This document shows positions 1 to 8,450 of a DNA stretch of 64,000 nucleotides, in pieces. Numbering within the stretch: position 1 is the stretch's first letter; every line of letters starts with the position of its first letter. Below the pieces are notes generated by a model that made no database searches, was not told where the DNA came from, and saw only the letters and a program-made list of their open reading frames with translations. This stretch comes from Mechercharimyces sp. CAU 1602. Lineage in GTDB: Bacteria > Bacillota > Bacilli > Thermoactinomycetales > JANTPT01. Where the stretch lies: contig NZ_JANTPT010000001.1 in assembly GCF_024753565.1 (NCBI RefSeq), positions 62,001-126,000 of the forward strand, in the 5' to 3' direction. Both the position numbers and the translations under genes were made by a program.

Positions 1-1
1 A

Positions 2-1276
2 GTTGTTTTTGTAGAAGGAGCGATCCCGGGTGAACATGTACTTGCCCGTGTACAAGAAGTGAAGCGCCAGTTTGTACGTGCTTCGCTACTGAAGATCATC
101 AAGCGATCTCCAGCGCGCATCAATCCCCCTTGTCCTGTCTATGACGAGTGTGGTGGTTGTCAGTTACAGCATATGAGTTATGAGAAACAACTAGTTGAGA
201 AGCGAGAATTAGTGAAGGAAGCATTTAGTCGCTATACACGTATACGAAATCTTCCCCTTGAAGAAACAGTAGGTATGAACGCCCCCTGGGCATATCGAAA
301 CAAAGCACAGTTGCCACTACAAAAAGTGGGAGATCGGGTAGCGATGGGAATGTACTCCGCCCAGTCTCATCGGTTGGTAGAGATTGGGGATTGCGGTGTC
401 CAACACGAACAGGTGAACAAGGTGTTAGAGTTGGCGCGCAGAGAACTGGAGAGCTTAGGTGTACCTATCTATCACGAAAAAAAACATAAAGGTGCCATTC
501 GTCATCTGGTGGCGCGCGTGGGATTTACGACGGGAGAATTACAAGTAGTCGTAGTGAGTCGAACCTCAGATTTTCCTCAGCAGCAAGCGTTTATCTCACG
601 CCTGATTACACAATTTCCCGCTATCACTAGTGTAGTGCTTAATGTGAATCCGATCAAAACATCACGCATTTTTGGGACAGAAAGCCGTGTGCTCTGGGGT
701 AAAGAGAAAATTGAAGAGAAGTTAGGGGATCTTACTTTCCGCCTATCTGCCTTATCCTTTTTTCAGCTTAATCCTCAACAGACGGTACAGCTTTACAGGC
801 AGGTAGAGAGGGTGGCCAATCTGCAAGGCGCGGAGACGGTAATTGACGCCTATTGTGGTGCAGGAACGATTGGATTATGGTTAGCCGCTTCGGCTGAGCG
901 TGTCATAGGGATGGATACGACGAAAGAAGCGATTGTCGATGCGAATGAAAATGCACAGCATAATGGCATCACCAACGTAGAGTACCATGTGGGAGCAGCA
1001 GAAAAATTAATTCCGAAGTGGATGAAAGCGGGGTTGCAGCCAGACGTAATCGTTGTTGATCCGCCGCGAACGGGGCTGGGTGAGCCATTACGAACAGCAC
1101 TAGTGCAGTCACCAATCCCTCGTCTTATCTATGTTTCATGTAATCCCTCAACATTGGCAAAAGACTGTGCAGAATTGGTCCGAGCTGGGTATCGAGTCAA
1201 ACAGGTAATCCCAGTTGATTTATTCCCACAGACGGCACATGTAGAGGCCGTTTGTCTGTTGGAGGCAGGAAGATGA
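2..1276 (+). CDS. rlmD: 23S rRNA (uracil-5-)-methyltransferase, RlmD/RlmCD type, 5' end outside window
   Basis: SAM-dependent enzyme that makes 5-methyluridine in 23S rRNA. The frame is open from base 2, and residues before the internal GTG at 59 (VEGAIPGEHVLARV) are clearly the end of a TRAM RNA-binding domain, so the true start lies upstream of the window. An iron-sulfur cluster motif CPVYDECGGC follows. The SAM-binding stretch is DAYCGAGTIG, DPPRTGL follows, and the catalytic cysteine lies in YVSCNPSTLAKD. The stop codon overlaps the next start (ATGA). The TrmA/RlmC/RlmD family is certain; which uridines are modified cannot be read from sequence. Confidence 0.93.
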   Translation, partial: VVFVEGAIPGEHVLARVQEVKRQFVRASLLKIIKRSPARINPPCPVYDECGGCQLQHMSYEKQLVEKRELVKEAFSRYTRIRNLPLEETVGMNAPWAYRNKAQLPLQKVGDRVAMGMYSAQSHRLVEIGDCGVQHEQVNKVLELARRELESLGVPIYHEKKHKGAIRHLVARVGFTTGELQVVVVSRTSDFPQQQAFISRLITQFPAITSVVLNVNPIKTSRIFGTESRVLWGKEKIEEKLGDLTFRLSALSFFQLNPQQTVQLYRQVERVANLQGAETVIDAYCGAGTIGLWLAASAERVIGMDTTKEAIVDANENAQHNGITNVEYHVGAAEKLIPKWMKAGLQPDVIVVDPPRTGLGEPLRTALVQSPIPRLIYVSCNPSTLAKDCAELVRAGYRVKQVIPVDLFPQTAHVEAVCLLEAGR

Positions 1277-2874
1277 AAAAGATATTTTACGATGGAGTCT
1301 TTTCGGGGGAGAAAGAAGGTCAGACACCACTAGAAGCACTTTATGTGGAAGAGGGAACAATACGTGATCGAGGATCGAGTGCTGACATGTTGCTTCAACA
1401 CGGACGTGCTGATGTAGCACGTGTAGATCTAGAGGGAGGGTTTTTTTACCCCGGTTTGATGGATAGCCATATGCATCTAGCAGCTCAAGGAAAAAAGATG
1501 TCCTTTCTTGATTTATCGGGAGCACGCACGAAGGAAGAAATGCTGTATTTGCTTAAGAGAAGGGTGGAGCAGACAGATCGTGGGGAATGGGTGATTGCCA
1601 TCCAATGGGATGAAAACCGTCTTTTGGAAGGTAAGCCTCCTTCACTGCAAGAACTGGACGAGGTTGCCCCAGCTCACCCGCTGTTTTTGCTTCGCTCATG
1701 TTACCATATCTCTTTAGCCAACACGGAAGCATTTCGACGTGCTGGCATCCGTGAAGGTACCCCTGACCCTGAGGAGGGGTCGTGGGGGCGAGACATCGCT
1801 GGGCGCTTTGATGGTTGGGTGTATGAAAATGCGTCTCTTCCTTTTTATCGAGCGCAACCTCAGTTATCTTACGAGGAGCGTAAAGAGTGTGTGCGCCGTG
1901 CCATGAAACTTGCTCTTCAATATGGTTTGACGGGTGTGCATACGGATGATTTGCGAGAGATTGGCAGTCTCTCCGATTTGATACGTATCTATCGTGAGTT
2001 GGGTGAGGAAGGCTGGAAATTACGTTCTCACCATCTTGTTTACTATCCTTACTTGAAAGAGATGCGAGATGAAGGCATTCCCCCTTGCTATGGAGATGAG
2101 TATTTTCGATTGGGTGCTGTTAAACTGTTTGCTGATGGGGCAATTGGGGGGCGTACCGCTTGGTTATCATCTCCTTACTCTGATGACCCTAGTAAAGTAG
2201 GGATGGCGATTCGTACAGAGGAGAAGTGGGAACATTTGATGCAAGAAATCCGTCAATCCAACCTGCCCATTGCCGTTCATGCGATTGGAGATGCGGCGGC
2301 GGAGCAAGTGATTCGGATGGTGGAAAAATACCCTTTGTCTCGTACGGATGTTCCTTTGCCGGATCGTTTAATACATGGGCAAGTACTCCGTCCGGATTTG
2401 CTTGGTCGTCTACGTGAGCTTCCTCTCGTGGTGGATATTCAACCTTCATTTGTTTTAAGTGATTTTCCTTGGGTAGAAAAGCGACTGGGTAAAGAGCGTC
2501 TTCTTTATGCATATGCATGGAAGACAATGTTAAAACATGGCTTAACCGTAGCGGGAGGAAGTGACGCTCCCATTGAATCCATGCATCCACTCATAGGGAT
2601 GCAGGCGGCAGTGATGCGTCGCCCTCCTGAAGAGAGGAACCATGAAGGGTATCAGCCGCAAGAATGTCTTACAGTAGAAGAAGCCCTTTCTTTGTATACC
2701 CGTGGAAGTGCACTGGCTGTAGGCGAAGGGAAACGAAGTGGATCCCTGGAGAGAGGGATGCGTGCAGATATAAGCGTATATGATCGCTCGCTTAAGGAGA
2801 CACCTCCTGATCAGTGGGGAGGAATAGCTACCCGTATGACCATCATCGGTGGTGAGATTCAATATAAAGAATGA
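1273..2874 (+). CDS. Amidohydrolase family protein (YtcJ-like, Amidohydro_3)
   Basis: Predicted metal-dependent hydrolase of the YtcJ/Amidohydro_3 group, usually cytoplasmic and of unknown substrate. The start at 1273 is chosen over an in-frame TTG at 1252 because GGAGG lies at 1261 and the ATG overlaps the preceding stop, suggesting coupling. Metal-site motifs are DSHMHL near residue 70, HAIGDAA in the middle and GGSDAPI near the C-terminus. At 533 residues it has normal family length. It ends in a strong terminator that includes its own stop codon. Family assignment is secure; the reaction is not known. Confidence 0.85.
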   Translation: MKKIFYDGVFSGEKEGQTPLEALYVEEGTIRDRGSSADMLLQHGRADVARVDLEGGFFYPGLMDSHMHLAAQGKKMSFLDLSGARTKEEMLYLLKRRVEQTDRGEWVIAIQWDENRLLEGKPPSLQELDEVAPAHPLFLLRSCYHISLANTEAFRRAGIREGTPDPEEGSWGRDIAGRFDGWVYENASLPFYRAQPQLSYEERKECVRRAMKLALQYGLTGVHTDDLREIGSLSDLIRIYRELGEEGWKLRSHHLVYYPYLKEMRDEGIPPCYGDEYFRLGAVKLFADGAIGGRTAWLSSPYSDDPSKVGMAIRTEEKWEHLMQEIRQSNLPIAVHAIGDAAAEQVIRMVEKYPLSRTDVPLPDRLIHGQVLRPDLLGRLRELPLVVDIQPSFVLSDFPWVEKRLGKERLLYAYAWKTMLKHGLTVAGGSDAPIESMHPLIGMQAAVMRRPPEERNHEGYQPQECLTVEEALSLYTRGSALAVGEGKRSGSLERGMRADISVYDRSLKETPPDQWGGIATRMTIIGGEIQYKE

Positions 2875-2907
2875 ACCGGTTCCCGGTTCTTTTTTTTGTT
2901 TTTTTCT
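2873..2907 (+). terminator. Rho-independent terminator after the amidohydrolase gene
   Basis: Seven-base stem GAACCGG/CCGGTTC with a three-base loop at 2873-2889, followed by a run of T. It begins inside the stop codon of the amidohydrolase gene. Confidence 0.85.
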
Positions 2908-2937
2908 CATACGATACCAGCGAGGTGATTAAAGACC

Positions 2938-3366
2938 ATGGCTGTGATTCCGACGAATAGTGAGCAAACCAGGTTGTTGGCTCGTTTAATGCGAGCAGAG
3001 GCCGAGGGTGATGGAGAGATGGGAATGCTCCTAGTGGGTAATGTCGGGGTGAACCGTGTCCTGGCTGACTGCTTGGACTTCGATGATATTCGTACGATTG
3101 AACAGATGGTGTATCAAAGCCCTGGTGGGTTTGAAGCGGTACAAAAATCCTATTTTTATCAAAAAGCAAGGGAGAGAGATGTGCGTTTAGCTGAGAAAGT
3201 GATAAGAGGGTTACAGTATCGTCCGGCGGAAATTTCTCTTTGGTTTTATCGCCCAGCAGGGGATTGCCCTCCTACGTGGTATGGGCAGATAAATAGTGGA
3301 CGCTACAAATCTCATTGTTTTTTTATTCCGACTTATCAAGAATGTCCTAATGTATATACGCGCTAA
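2938..3366 (+). CDS. cwlJ: Spore cortex-lytic cell wall hydrolase CwlJ
   Basis: Hydrolase that degrades spore cortex peptidoglycan during germination, held in the coat. The 142-residue product is a single SleB/CwlJ hydrolase-2 domain with the family landmarks LARLMRAEAEGD, GNVGVNRVL and the C-terminal stretch around SHCFF. It has no signal peptide, as expected for CwlJ (unlike SleB), because it is made in the mother cell. A ribosome site AGGTGATT precedes the ATG. The next gene is gerQ, whose product is needed for CwlJ to be placed in the coat, so the pair is a functional operon as in many Bacillus species. Confidence 0.93.
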   Translation: MAVIPTNSEQTRLLARLMRAEAEGDGEMGMLLVGNVGVNRVLADCLDFDDIRTIEQMVYQSPGGFEAVQKSYFYQKARERDVRLAEKVIRGLQYRPAEISLWFYRPAGDCPPTWYGQINSGRYKSHCFFIPTYQECPNVYTR

Positions 3367-3381
3367 AAGGAGGTGAATAAC

Positions 3382-3738
3382 ATGTATTGGAATCCGTATG
3401 CATCAACCTATGGGCGTCCACCGGGGTCTGTCTATCCGGAGCAAACGGCTATGTTTCAAGCAAAAACCTCCCAACGAGGGGGGACGCAACTCTACACAGA
3501 AGATGTGATGAGAGCGAACATTGGCAAGTTGATTACGGTTTACTTAACGTTTGAAAACAATCCACAGTGGCCTTCTAAGGTGTTTACAGGAACACTGCGT
3601 GAAGCAGGACGGGATTTTATTTTGATTCGTGATCAACAATCGGGGAAAGATGTTCTGCTTATGAATATTGATATTGATTACTATGTATTTGATAATCAGC
3701 CTGCCAATTTGGCTGGGAATCGGCAGCATCAGGGCTAA
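3382..3738 (+). CDS. gerQ: Spore coat protein GerQ
   Basis: Inner-coat protein required for CwlJ localisation and a known transglutaminase cross-linking substrate in Bacillus. The start at 3382 is used because AAAGGAGGTGAATAAC directly precedes it; the GTG at 3373 lies inside that ribosome site. The N-terminus is Tyr/Pro/Gln rich, followed by the conserved globular part with IGKLITVYLTFE and DYYVFDNQPAN. It lies 15 bp after cwlJ and is almost certainly cotranscribed with it in the mother cell. Confidence 0.93.
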   Translation: MYWNPYASTYGRPPGSVYPEQTAMFQAKTSQRGGTQLYTEDVMRANIGKLITVYLTFENNPQWPSKVFTGTLREAGRDFILIRDQQSGKDVLLMNIDIDYYVFDNQPANLAGNRQHQG

Positions 3739-3742
3739 ATGA

Positions 3743-3766
3743 ATAGGGGACGAGATCGTCCCCTAT
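3743..3766. terminator. Inverted repeat between convergent gerQ and ytoQ
   Basis: Eleven-base palindromic arms ATAGGGGACGA/TCGTCCCCTAT placed between two converging genes. There is no long T tract on either side, so termination is inferred from position. Confidence 0.5.
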
Positions 3767-3789
3767 ATGTTGCAATCTCAAGAGGATGA

Positions 3790-4236
3790 TTATTCCGTAA
3801 ACAGGTATGCTAGGGCATCAATCGCTTGCTGTGGGCTTTCTACGACGAGTTGTGCCCGCTGTGTCAGCTCTTTGAGAGGGTGAATCAGATTTTCTGGTCG
3901 AATGATGATGAGAGGCTTGCCAGCCTCTAGGGCCAATGCTGCATCCATGGCCGTATTCCACTGTCGATATTGATCACCAAACAAAGCGACTACTACATCT
4001 GATTTTTGTAACCAGACACGTGTGCGTAGATTATTAATCTCAGAAGCGGCTTGATCGCGGAATTCTTTCGTAGGCTGTTTTCCTTTGATTTTTTCCCCGA
4101 TGTCGTCAGACAGGTCATGGTCTTCTTGAGGCCCCTTGAAATGAATAGGAAGGCCTCTTTCTTGTGTTTGTTGCCGAAAGAGTTCGCGCCAATCATCATG
4201 AATTTGTCCCGCTAGATAGACGGTTAATGAATGCAT
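3790..4236 (-). CDS. ytoQ: YtoQ family protein
   Basis: 148-residue protein of the YtoQ family, resembling nucleoside 2-deoxyribosyltransferase-like Rossmann folds, function unknown. Visible family features are the opening VYLAGQIHDDWR, the middle DVVVALFGDQYRQWN and ALALEAGKPLIIIRPE. The start at 4236 is chosen because GAGGAG lies 7 bases upstream; the open frame continues further upstream but that part has no ribosome site and is poorly conserved in character. Single gene, convergent with gerQ and divergent from cysH. Confidence 0.88.
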   Translation of the reverse strand: MHSLTVYLAGQIHDDWRELFRQQTQERGLPIHFKGPQEDHDLSDDIGEKIKGKQPTKEFRDQAASEINNLRTRVWLQKSDVVVALFGDQYRQWNTAMDAALALEAGKPLIIIRPENLIHPLKELTQRAQLVVESPQQAIDALAYLFTE

Positions 4237-4402
4237 TGTGAGGCTCCTCTCTGTACCCAATTTGTATAGACACGCCTTCATTATATAAGCAAGTTCCTCA
4301 ATTCGCAAAAAAAACAAGCGATAACGGTGACACTTTTCTGGTTGGCAGAATATCAAAGATATAGAAGCATTCGTTTGAATTCGAATAGAGGAGCCAGATG
4401 CC

Positions 4403-5095
4403 ATGAAGGATTTTGATCAGATTGCACATCAGCTTCGTACTAAAGATCCGAGTGAAATCCTAGCATGGAGCATAAAAGAGTATGGAGACTCGATAACATT
4501 AGCATCCAGCTTTGGTGCAGAAGACGTTGTTTTAATAGATAAACTAGCTAGAATACGTTCGGATATTGATATTTTTTACTTGGATACGGGTTTGCTTTTT
4601 CCACAGACATATAAAACGAGAGATGAGTTAGCACGCCGCTACAATCTTACATTTATTCGAGTAGTACCGCGTTGGACCGTGGATGAACAGGAGAAAGAGA
4701 AGGGGGCGGCTTTATGGAAGCGTGATCCTAATCAGTGCTGTCATATTCGCAAAGTAGAACCTTTGCAAAAGGTGCTTAGTCATTATAAAGCATGGATTAC
4801 TGGCATACGGAGGGAGCAATCTCCAACGCGTGCCCATACACAAGTAGTGGAGTGGGACGATACATTTTCTATTTGTAAATTAAATCCATTAGCTTTTTGG
4901 AAAAAGGAAGAAGTATGGGATTATATTCATAAAAATAAAGTGCCTTATAATCCGTTACATGACCAGGACTATCCTAGTATAGGTTGCATTCCGTGTACAC
5001 GTGCTGTAAAACCTGGTGAAGATCCACGTGCGGGGAGATGGTCGGGATCCGCTAAAACAGAGTGTGGACTCCATCGGAACAGGGATCAGAAATGA
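4403..5095 (+). CDS. cysH: Phosphoadenylyl-/adenylyl-sulfate reductase CysH
   Basis: Reduces activated sulfate to sulfite using thioredoxin. The 230-residue protein carries the PP-loop start SITLASSFGAEDV and both halves of the 4Fe-4S ligand pattern, QCCHIRK and GCIPCTR, that mark the APS-reducing bacterial type, plus the C-terminal catalytic ECGLH. The cluster and the lack of a nearby APS kinase gene suggest that APS is the natural substrate. AGAGGAG precedes the ATG. It overlaps the TauE/SafE gene by 4 bases and sat follows, so this is one sulfate assimilation operon. Confidence 0.93.
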   Translation: MKDFDQIAHQLRTKDPSEILAWSIKEYGDSITLASSFGAEDVVLIDKLARIRSDIDIFYLDTGLLFPQTYKTRDELARRYNLTFIRVVPRWTVDEQEKEKGAALWKRDPNQCCHIRKVEPLQKVLSHYKAWITGIRREQSPTRAHTQVVEWDDTFSICKLNPLAFWKKEEVWDYIHKNKVPYNPLHDQDYPSIGCIPCTRAVKPGEDPRAGRWSGSAKTECGLHRNRDQK

Positions 5096-5847
5096 TGGCG
5101 CTCTGGATTATCATAACCGGTTTTTTAGTTGGTTTGTTGGTGGGCTTGACCGGTATGGGTGGGGCGCTTTTGATGACACCGTTACTCATATTAATATACG
5201 GTTTTTCGCCGACCATGGCTGTAGGGACTGATTTGGTCTATGCGGCAGTGACGAAAGCAGCCGGTGCTTTACAACATTTTAAGCAGAAAACGGTGGATTG
5301 GGATGTTGTAAAAAAGTTGGCATTGGGAAGTATCCCAGGAGGCATCATCGGAGTCATCCTGATCGGTTTTTTACATCAATCGCCCGCCTTTTCGTTTGAT
5401 CTCATATTAAAGAAATTTCTCGGGATCATTTTTATTCTCTTTGCTGTTATGATGCTAGTGCGCCTCTTGTGGACGAGAGAGAAAGCAGAAGGAAAGCTTG
5501 TTAAGAATCGTTCACTGAAACGCGTAGGATTTCTCGGAGGGTTGTTAGTCGGGATTACATCAGTGGGGAGTGGCTCACTCTTTATCCTCTTTTTGATGTC
5601 GCGTACGAGCTTATCTGCGGCTTTGTTGGTGGGAACAGATGTAGTGCATGCTTTTTTTCTTACACTTTCTACAGGGATGCTCCATGCAACGTTTGGGAAT
5701 GTAGATTGGGTGTTTGTCAGTTATTTATTAATGGGATCCATCCCAGGTATTTTGTTAGGTGGACGGCTTACTCTACATGTCCCGGATAAATTATTGCGAG
5801 GGTTTATTATTTGTATTTTATTGGCGACAGGCGTGATGATGTTGTAA
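5092..5847 (+). CDS. Sulfite exporter TauE/SafE family membrane protein
   Basis: Integral membrane protein of the TauE/SafE family with about eight hydrophobic segments. The two internal repeats begin with LTGMGGALLMTPLL and TSVGSGSLFILF. The start at 5092 overlaps the cysH stop (ATGA); the longer reading from GTG 5062 lies within the cysH coding end. In this place Bacillus species often carry the sulfate permease cysP, so the protein probably moves sulfate, sulfite or another sulfur anion. Direction of transport cannot be deduced. Confidence 0.87.
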   Translation: MMALWIIITGFLVGLLVGLTGMGGALLMTPLLILIYGFSPTMAVGTDLVYAAVTKAAGALQHFKQKTVDWDVVKKLALGSIPGGIIGVILIGFLHQSPAFSFDLILKKFLGIIFILFAVMMLVRLLWTREKAEGKLVKNRSLKRVGFLGGLLVGITSVGSGSLFILFLMSRTSLSAALLVGTDVVHAFFLTLSTGMLHATFGNVDWVFVSYLLMGSIPGILLGGRLTLHVPDKLLRGFIICILLATGVMML

Positions 5848-5917
5848 GCATATGAGGTAAAGGGATGCTCTACTGCTGTACGAAGTGAAGTGTCAGCTGT
5901 ACTAGACAGGGGGATGA

Positions 5918-7093
5918 TTGGTGGTACAAGAGCGAATATCCCCGCATGGGGGAATATTGGTTAACCAAGTGGTTGACGGCAGGTTGCGTGCACAGTGGTT
6001 AAAGCAGGCACCTAGTATGAAGCGGCTGATTATTGGAGAGGAGTCCCTTTCAGATCTGGAGTGTATCGCGACGGGTATCTTTTCACCACTACAAGGCTTT
6101 TTGGGGGAAGAAGATTATCGGCGAGTCTGCCGTGAGATGCGCCTGGCTGATGGGACTGTTTGGAGCATCCCGATCACCTTACCTGTTCCTGAGCGTGAAG
6201 GGGAGAAGATGCAAACAGGGGAGTGGCTGGCTCTCACCTCTCCAAGTGGCACTATCTATGCGGTCATGGCAATAACCAGTCTGTTTCGGCGTAGTCTACA
6301 AGCGGAAGCAAAGGCAATTTATCAGACAGAAGATGCGAAACACCCGGGGGTGGCTAAGTTATATTCATCTTCTCCCGTGTGTGTAGGTGGTCCGATTCAG
6401 TTATTGCAACGTCCCCCACAAGGCTTTCCTCAGCATCACTTAACTCCTCTGCAAACACGCCGTCTGTTTGCAGAGCGAGGGTGGAAGCGCATAGTAGGCT
6501 TTCAAACACGTAATCCGGTTCATCGTGCGCATGAATATATCCAAAAAGCAGCACTAGAGACGGTGGATGGCCTCTTTCTTAATCCTTTGGTGGGAAGCAC
6601 GAAGGCGGGGGATATTTCTGCCGAAGTGAGAATGCGTAGCTACGAGAAGATCCTCTCCCTCTATTACCCACATCATCGTGTATGTTTGGGGATTTATCCT
6701 GCGGCGATGCGTTACGCTGGCCCACGTGAAGCGATTTTACACGCGCTCGCACGTAAAAACTATGGGTGTACCCACTTTATTGTGGGTCGGGATCACGCAG
6801 GTGTAGGGGATTATTATGGCACGTATGATGCACAGACAATATTCTCGCAATTTTCTGCTGACGAAATAGGAATAACACCTCTCTGCTTTGAACACAGCTT
6901 TTATTGTAAACGTTGTGAAGGGATGGCCTCCTATAAAACATGTCCGCATAGTGCACAGCATCATGTGCTACTCTCAGGCACGAAAGTACGAGAAATGTTA
7001 GCGGAGGGTAAAGCCCCTCCCTCTCAATTCTCTCGTCCTGAGGTGGTGCAGATATTGATGGAGGGAATGAAGGAATCGAAGGATCAGACTTAG
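5918..7093 (+). CDS. sat: Sulfate adenylyltransferase (ATP sulfurylase)
   Basis: Makes APS from ATP and sulfate, the first step of assimilation. The full-length 391-residue product shows the ATP-binding [12 protein letters not shown] motif, [12 protein letters not shown] and FSRPEV near the end. The start is either TTG 5918 or GTG 5921; both lie behind CAGGGGGA and differ by one codon. The sequence [10 protein letters not shown] near the N-terminus matches family starts. It is the third gene of the cysH run, about 70 bp after the permease, and is followed by a strong terminator. No cysC (APS kinase) follows. Confidence 0.93.
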   Translation: MVVQERISPHGGILVNQVVDGRLRAQWLKQAPSMKRLIIGEESLSDLECIATGIFSPLQGFLGEEDYRRVCREMRLADGTVWSIPITLPVPEREGEKMQTGEWLALTSPSGTIYAVMAITSLFRRSLQAEAKAIYQTEDAKHPGVAKLYSSSPVCVGGPIQLLQRPPQGFPQHHLTPLQTRRLFAERGWKRIVGFQTRNPVHRAHEYIQKAALETVDGLFLNPLVGSTKAGDISAEVRMRSYEKILSLYYPHHRVCLGIYPAAMRYAGPREAILHALARKNYGCTHFIVGRDHAGVGDYYGTYDAQTIFSQFSADEIGITPLCFEHSFYCKRCEGMASYKTCPHSAQHHVLLSGTKVREMLAEGKAPPSQFSRPEVVQILMEGMKESKDQT

Positions 7094-7105
7094 TGAATCT
7101 CGATC

Positions 7106-7155
7106 AAAAAGAAGAGGCGACCTTCTTCAATGAAGGGAAATCGCCTCTTCTTTTA
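7106..7155. terminator. Terminator after sat, possibly bidirectional
   Basis: Fifteen-base arms AAAAAGAAGAGGCGA and TCGCCTCTTCTTTTA around a 20-base loop that itself folds. It separates sat from the convergent ferritin-like gene. Confidence 0.8.
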
Positions 7156-7193
7156 GTCTGAATTAAAAAATCTTCATTCTAGGATAGATCCGG

Positions 7194-7748
7194 TTATTTG
7201 TTTTTGGCATATAGGTAGTTATAGCGAGAGCCGTGGATCAACTCATCAGTCAGGATAGAGAATACCATATTTTTATATACCACACCAGGAACAGTGAAAT
7301 ATAGTTTGCGGTACTTTCGTACAGCGTCACTCTCCCCCATAATGGCTTGACTAAGTCCATCTAAGTAGCTTCGGGGAGCTTGGAAAGGTGTCTCTGTTTC
7401 CTTTTGAACGGGTTGTTGCATCGTTAAACCGTAATAGATTTGTCGAAACATCTTGCGATGACGACGTTCATCATCACGAATCCCAGTAATAATGGTACGA
7501 TCTTCTTCGTCAGGAGCTTTGGTTAGCAGGTAATCATAAAACATTTCATCCTGTTGTTCTCCCTGAATCCCCTCCATCAGTAGCTCCAATGCTTTTGTAA
7601 CATCGGTTTCATAAATGAGCTCATCTGGTAGGGGAGTGGAGAGATGTTTCCATGGAGAGTAGGGTACTCCTTGAGTCGGTTGAACCTGAGGTGGATAACC
7701 GTAGTGATACTGTGAATAATACGCGTGTGGTGGGTATTGCCAGTACAT
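7194..7748 (-). CDS. Ferritin-like domain protein, possibly spore-associated
   Basis: 184-residue protein with a Tyr/Pro/Gln-rich N-terminal 35 residues followed by a ferritin-like helical domain. Probable carboxylate and histidine ligands occur in ELLMEGIQGEQQDEMFY and DDERRHRKMFRQIY, and again in the second half (GESDAVRKYRKLY, DELIHG). This arrangement resembles small rubrerythrin/ferritin-like proteins (YhjR-type) found in spore formers. A metal-binding role is likely from the motifs, but the reaction is unknown. The aromatic head resembles spore coat proteins, which is only suggestive. CCTC-rich sequence upstream provides a ribosome site (GAGGAGG). Confidence 0.75.
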   Translation of the reverse strand: MYWQYPPHAYYSQYHYGYPPQVQPTQGVPYSPWKHLSTPLPDELIYETDVTKALELLMEGIQGEQQDEMFYDYLLTKAPDEEDRTIITGIRDDERRHRKMFRQIYYGLTMQQPVQKETETPFQAPRSYLDGLSQAIMGESDAVRKYRKLYFTVPGVVYKNMVFSILTDELIHGSRYNYLYAKNK

Positions 7749-8006
7749 ATTGTCGGCCTCCTCTTCTTCTCTTATTCCTCCCCTATCTTTATGTGCGCAT
7801 TAGTAAAGAAATGCGCTCCCTTAAGTAGATCTTGAGATTTTCTTGTTAGGATGTGAAGATCAGAAGTATAGGTTGAGAGAGAGCAGTAGTGAAGAGAGGA
7901 GAGAATATGGAATGAGAAGGAAGAGTTGGATTCAAGCTGATGGTGTGACGAAAATATATGGGGAGAAGGGACAAGCTTTTTGGTTCGCATGCCCCGATTC
8001 TCTCAT

Positions 8007-8195
8007 TTAGAAAAATTGTCGTAGCCACTCTTTCATATTCCCAAACTCATCATAAGCACTAAAAATAAAACTTAAGAGAAGGAAGATACAAGGGATGATA
8101 TAGAGGAAGGGACGCTCATAACTGAATGTCCATTGGGTAAAAAAGGTGAGGAGAAGTCCGATTGTAAGAGAAGTATATGCAAACGTTCGATTCAT
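8007..8195 (-). CDS. Small two-helix membrane protein, function unknown
   Basis: 62-residue product with two hydrophobic segments (near residues 8-20 and 30-46) and a polar C-terminus. The start at 8195 is supported by AAAGGGGG eight bases upstream; the frame stays open for 38 more codons but without initiation signals. No family recognised. Stands alone between the ferritin-like gene and the dehydrogenase gene. Confidence 0.6.
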   Translation of the reverse strand: MNRTFAYTSLTIGLLLTFFTQWTFSYERPFLYIIPCIFLLLSFIFSAYDEFGNMKEWLRQFF

Positions 8196-8450
8196 GGTAG
8201 ATACCCCCTTTTTGATATTGCTTATACTTATGTGGTTCGTGATCTGATCCCGTATGAATGATTTTTTTGAGCGACGTTTTTCGTATATTCTTAATTTCCT
8301 TGTGATCAATAGTTTCTACAATAATTCCACCGATTCCCCCTGATTTCTTCCAAAAAAAGAGGATGCTTAAGGGGATGGGTTGGTGGGAATAGAAGATATA
8401 ACGAGGAAAGAAACACGACTTTATGAGGATAAAAGCGGAGGAGGTATTCC

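Noticed and set aside
7912-8010. A 32-codon plus-strand frame behind AGGAGAG, converging on the small membrane protein gene.
   Set aside because: No recognisable product, no terminator, and it overlaps the end of a better supported reverse gene. Kept out as chance.
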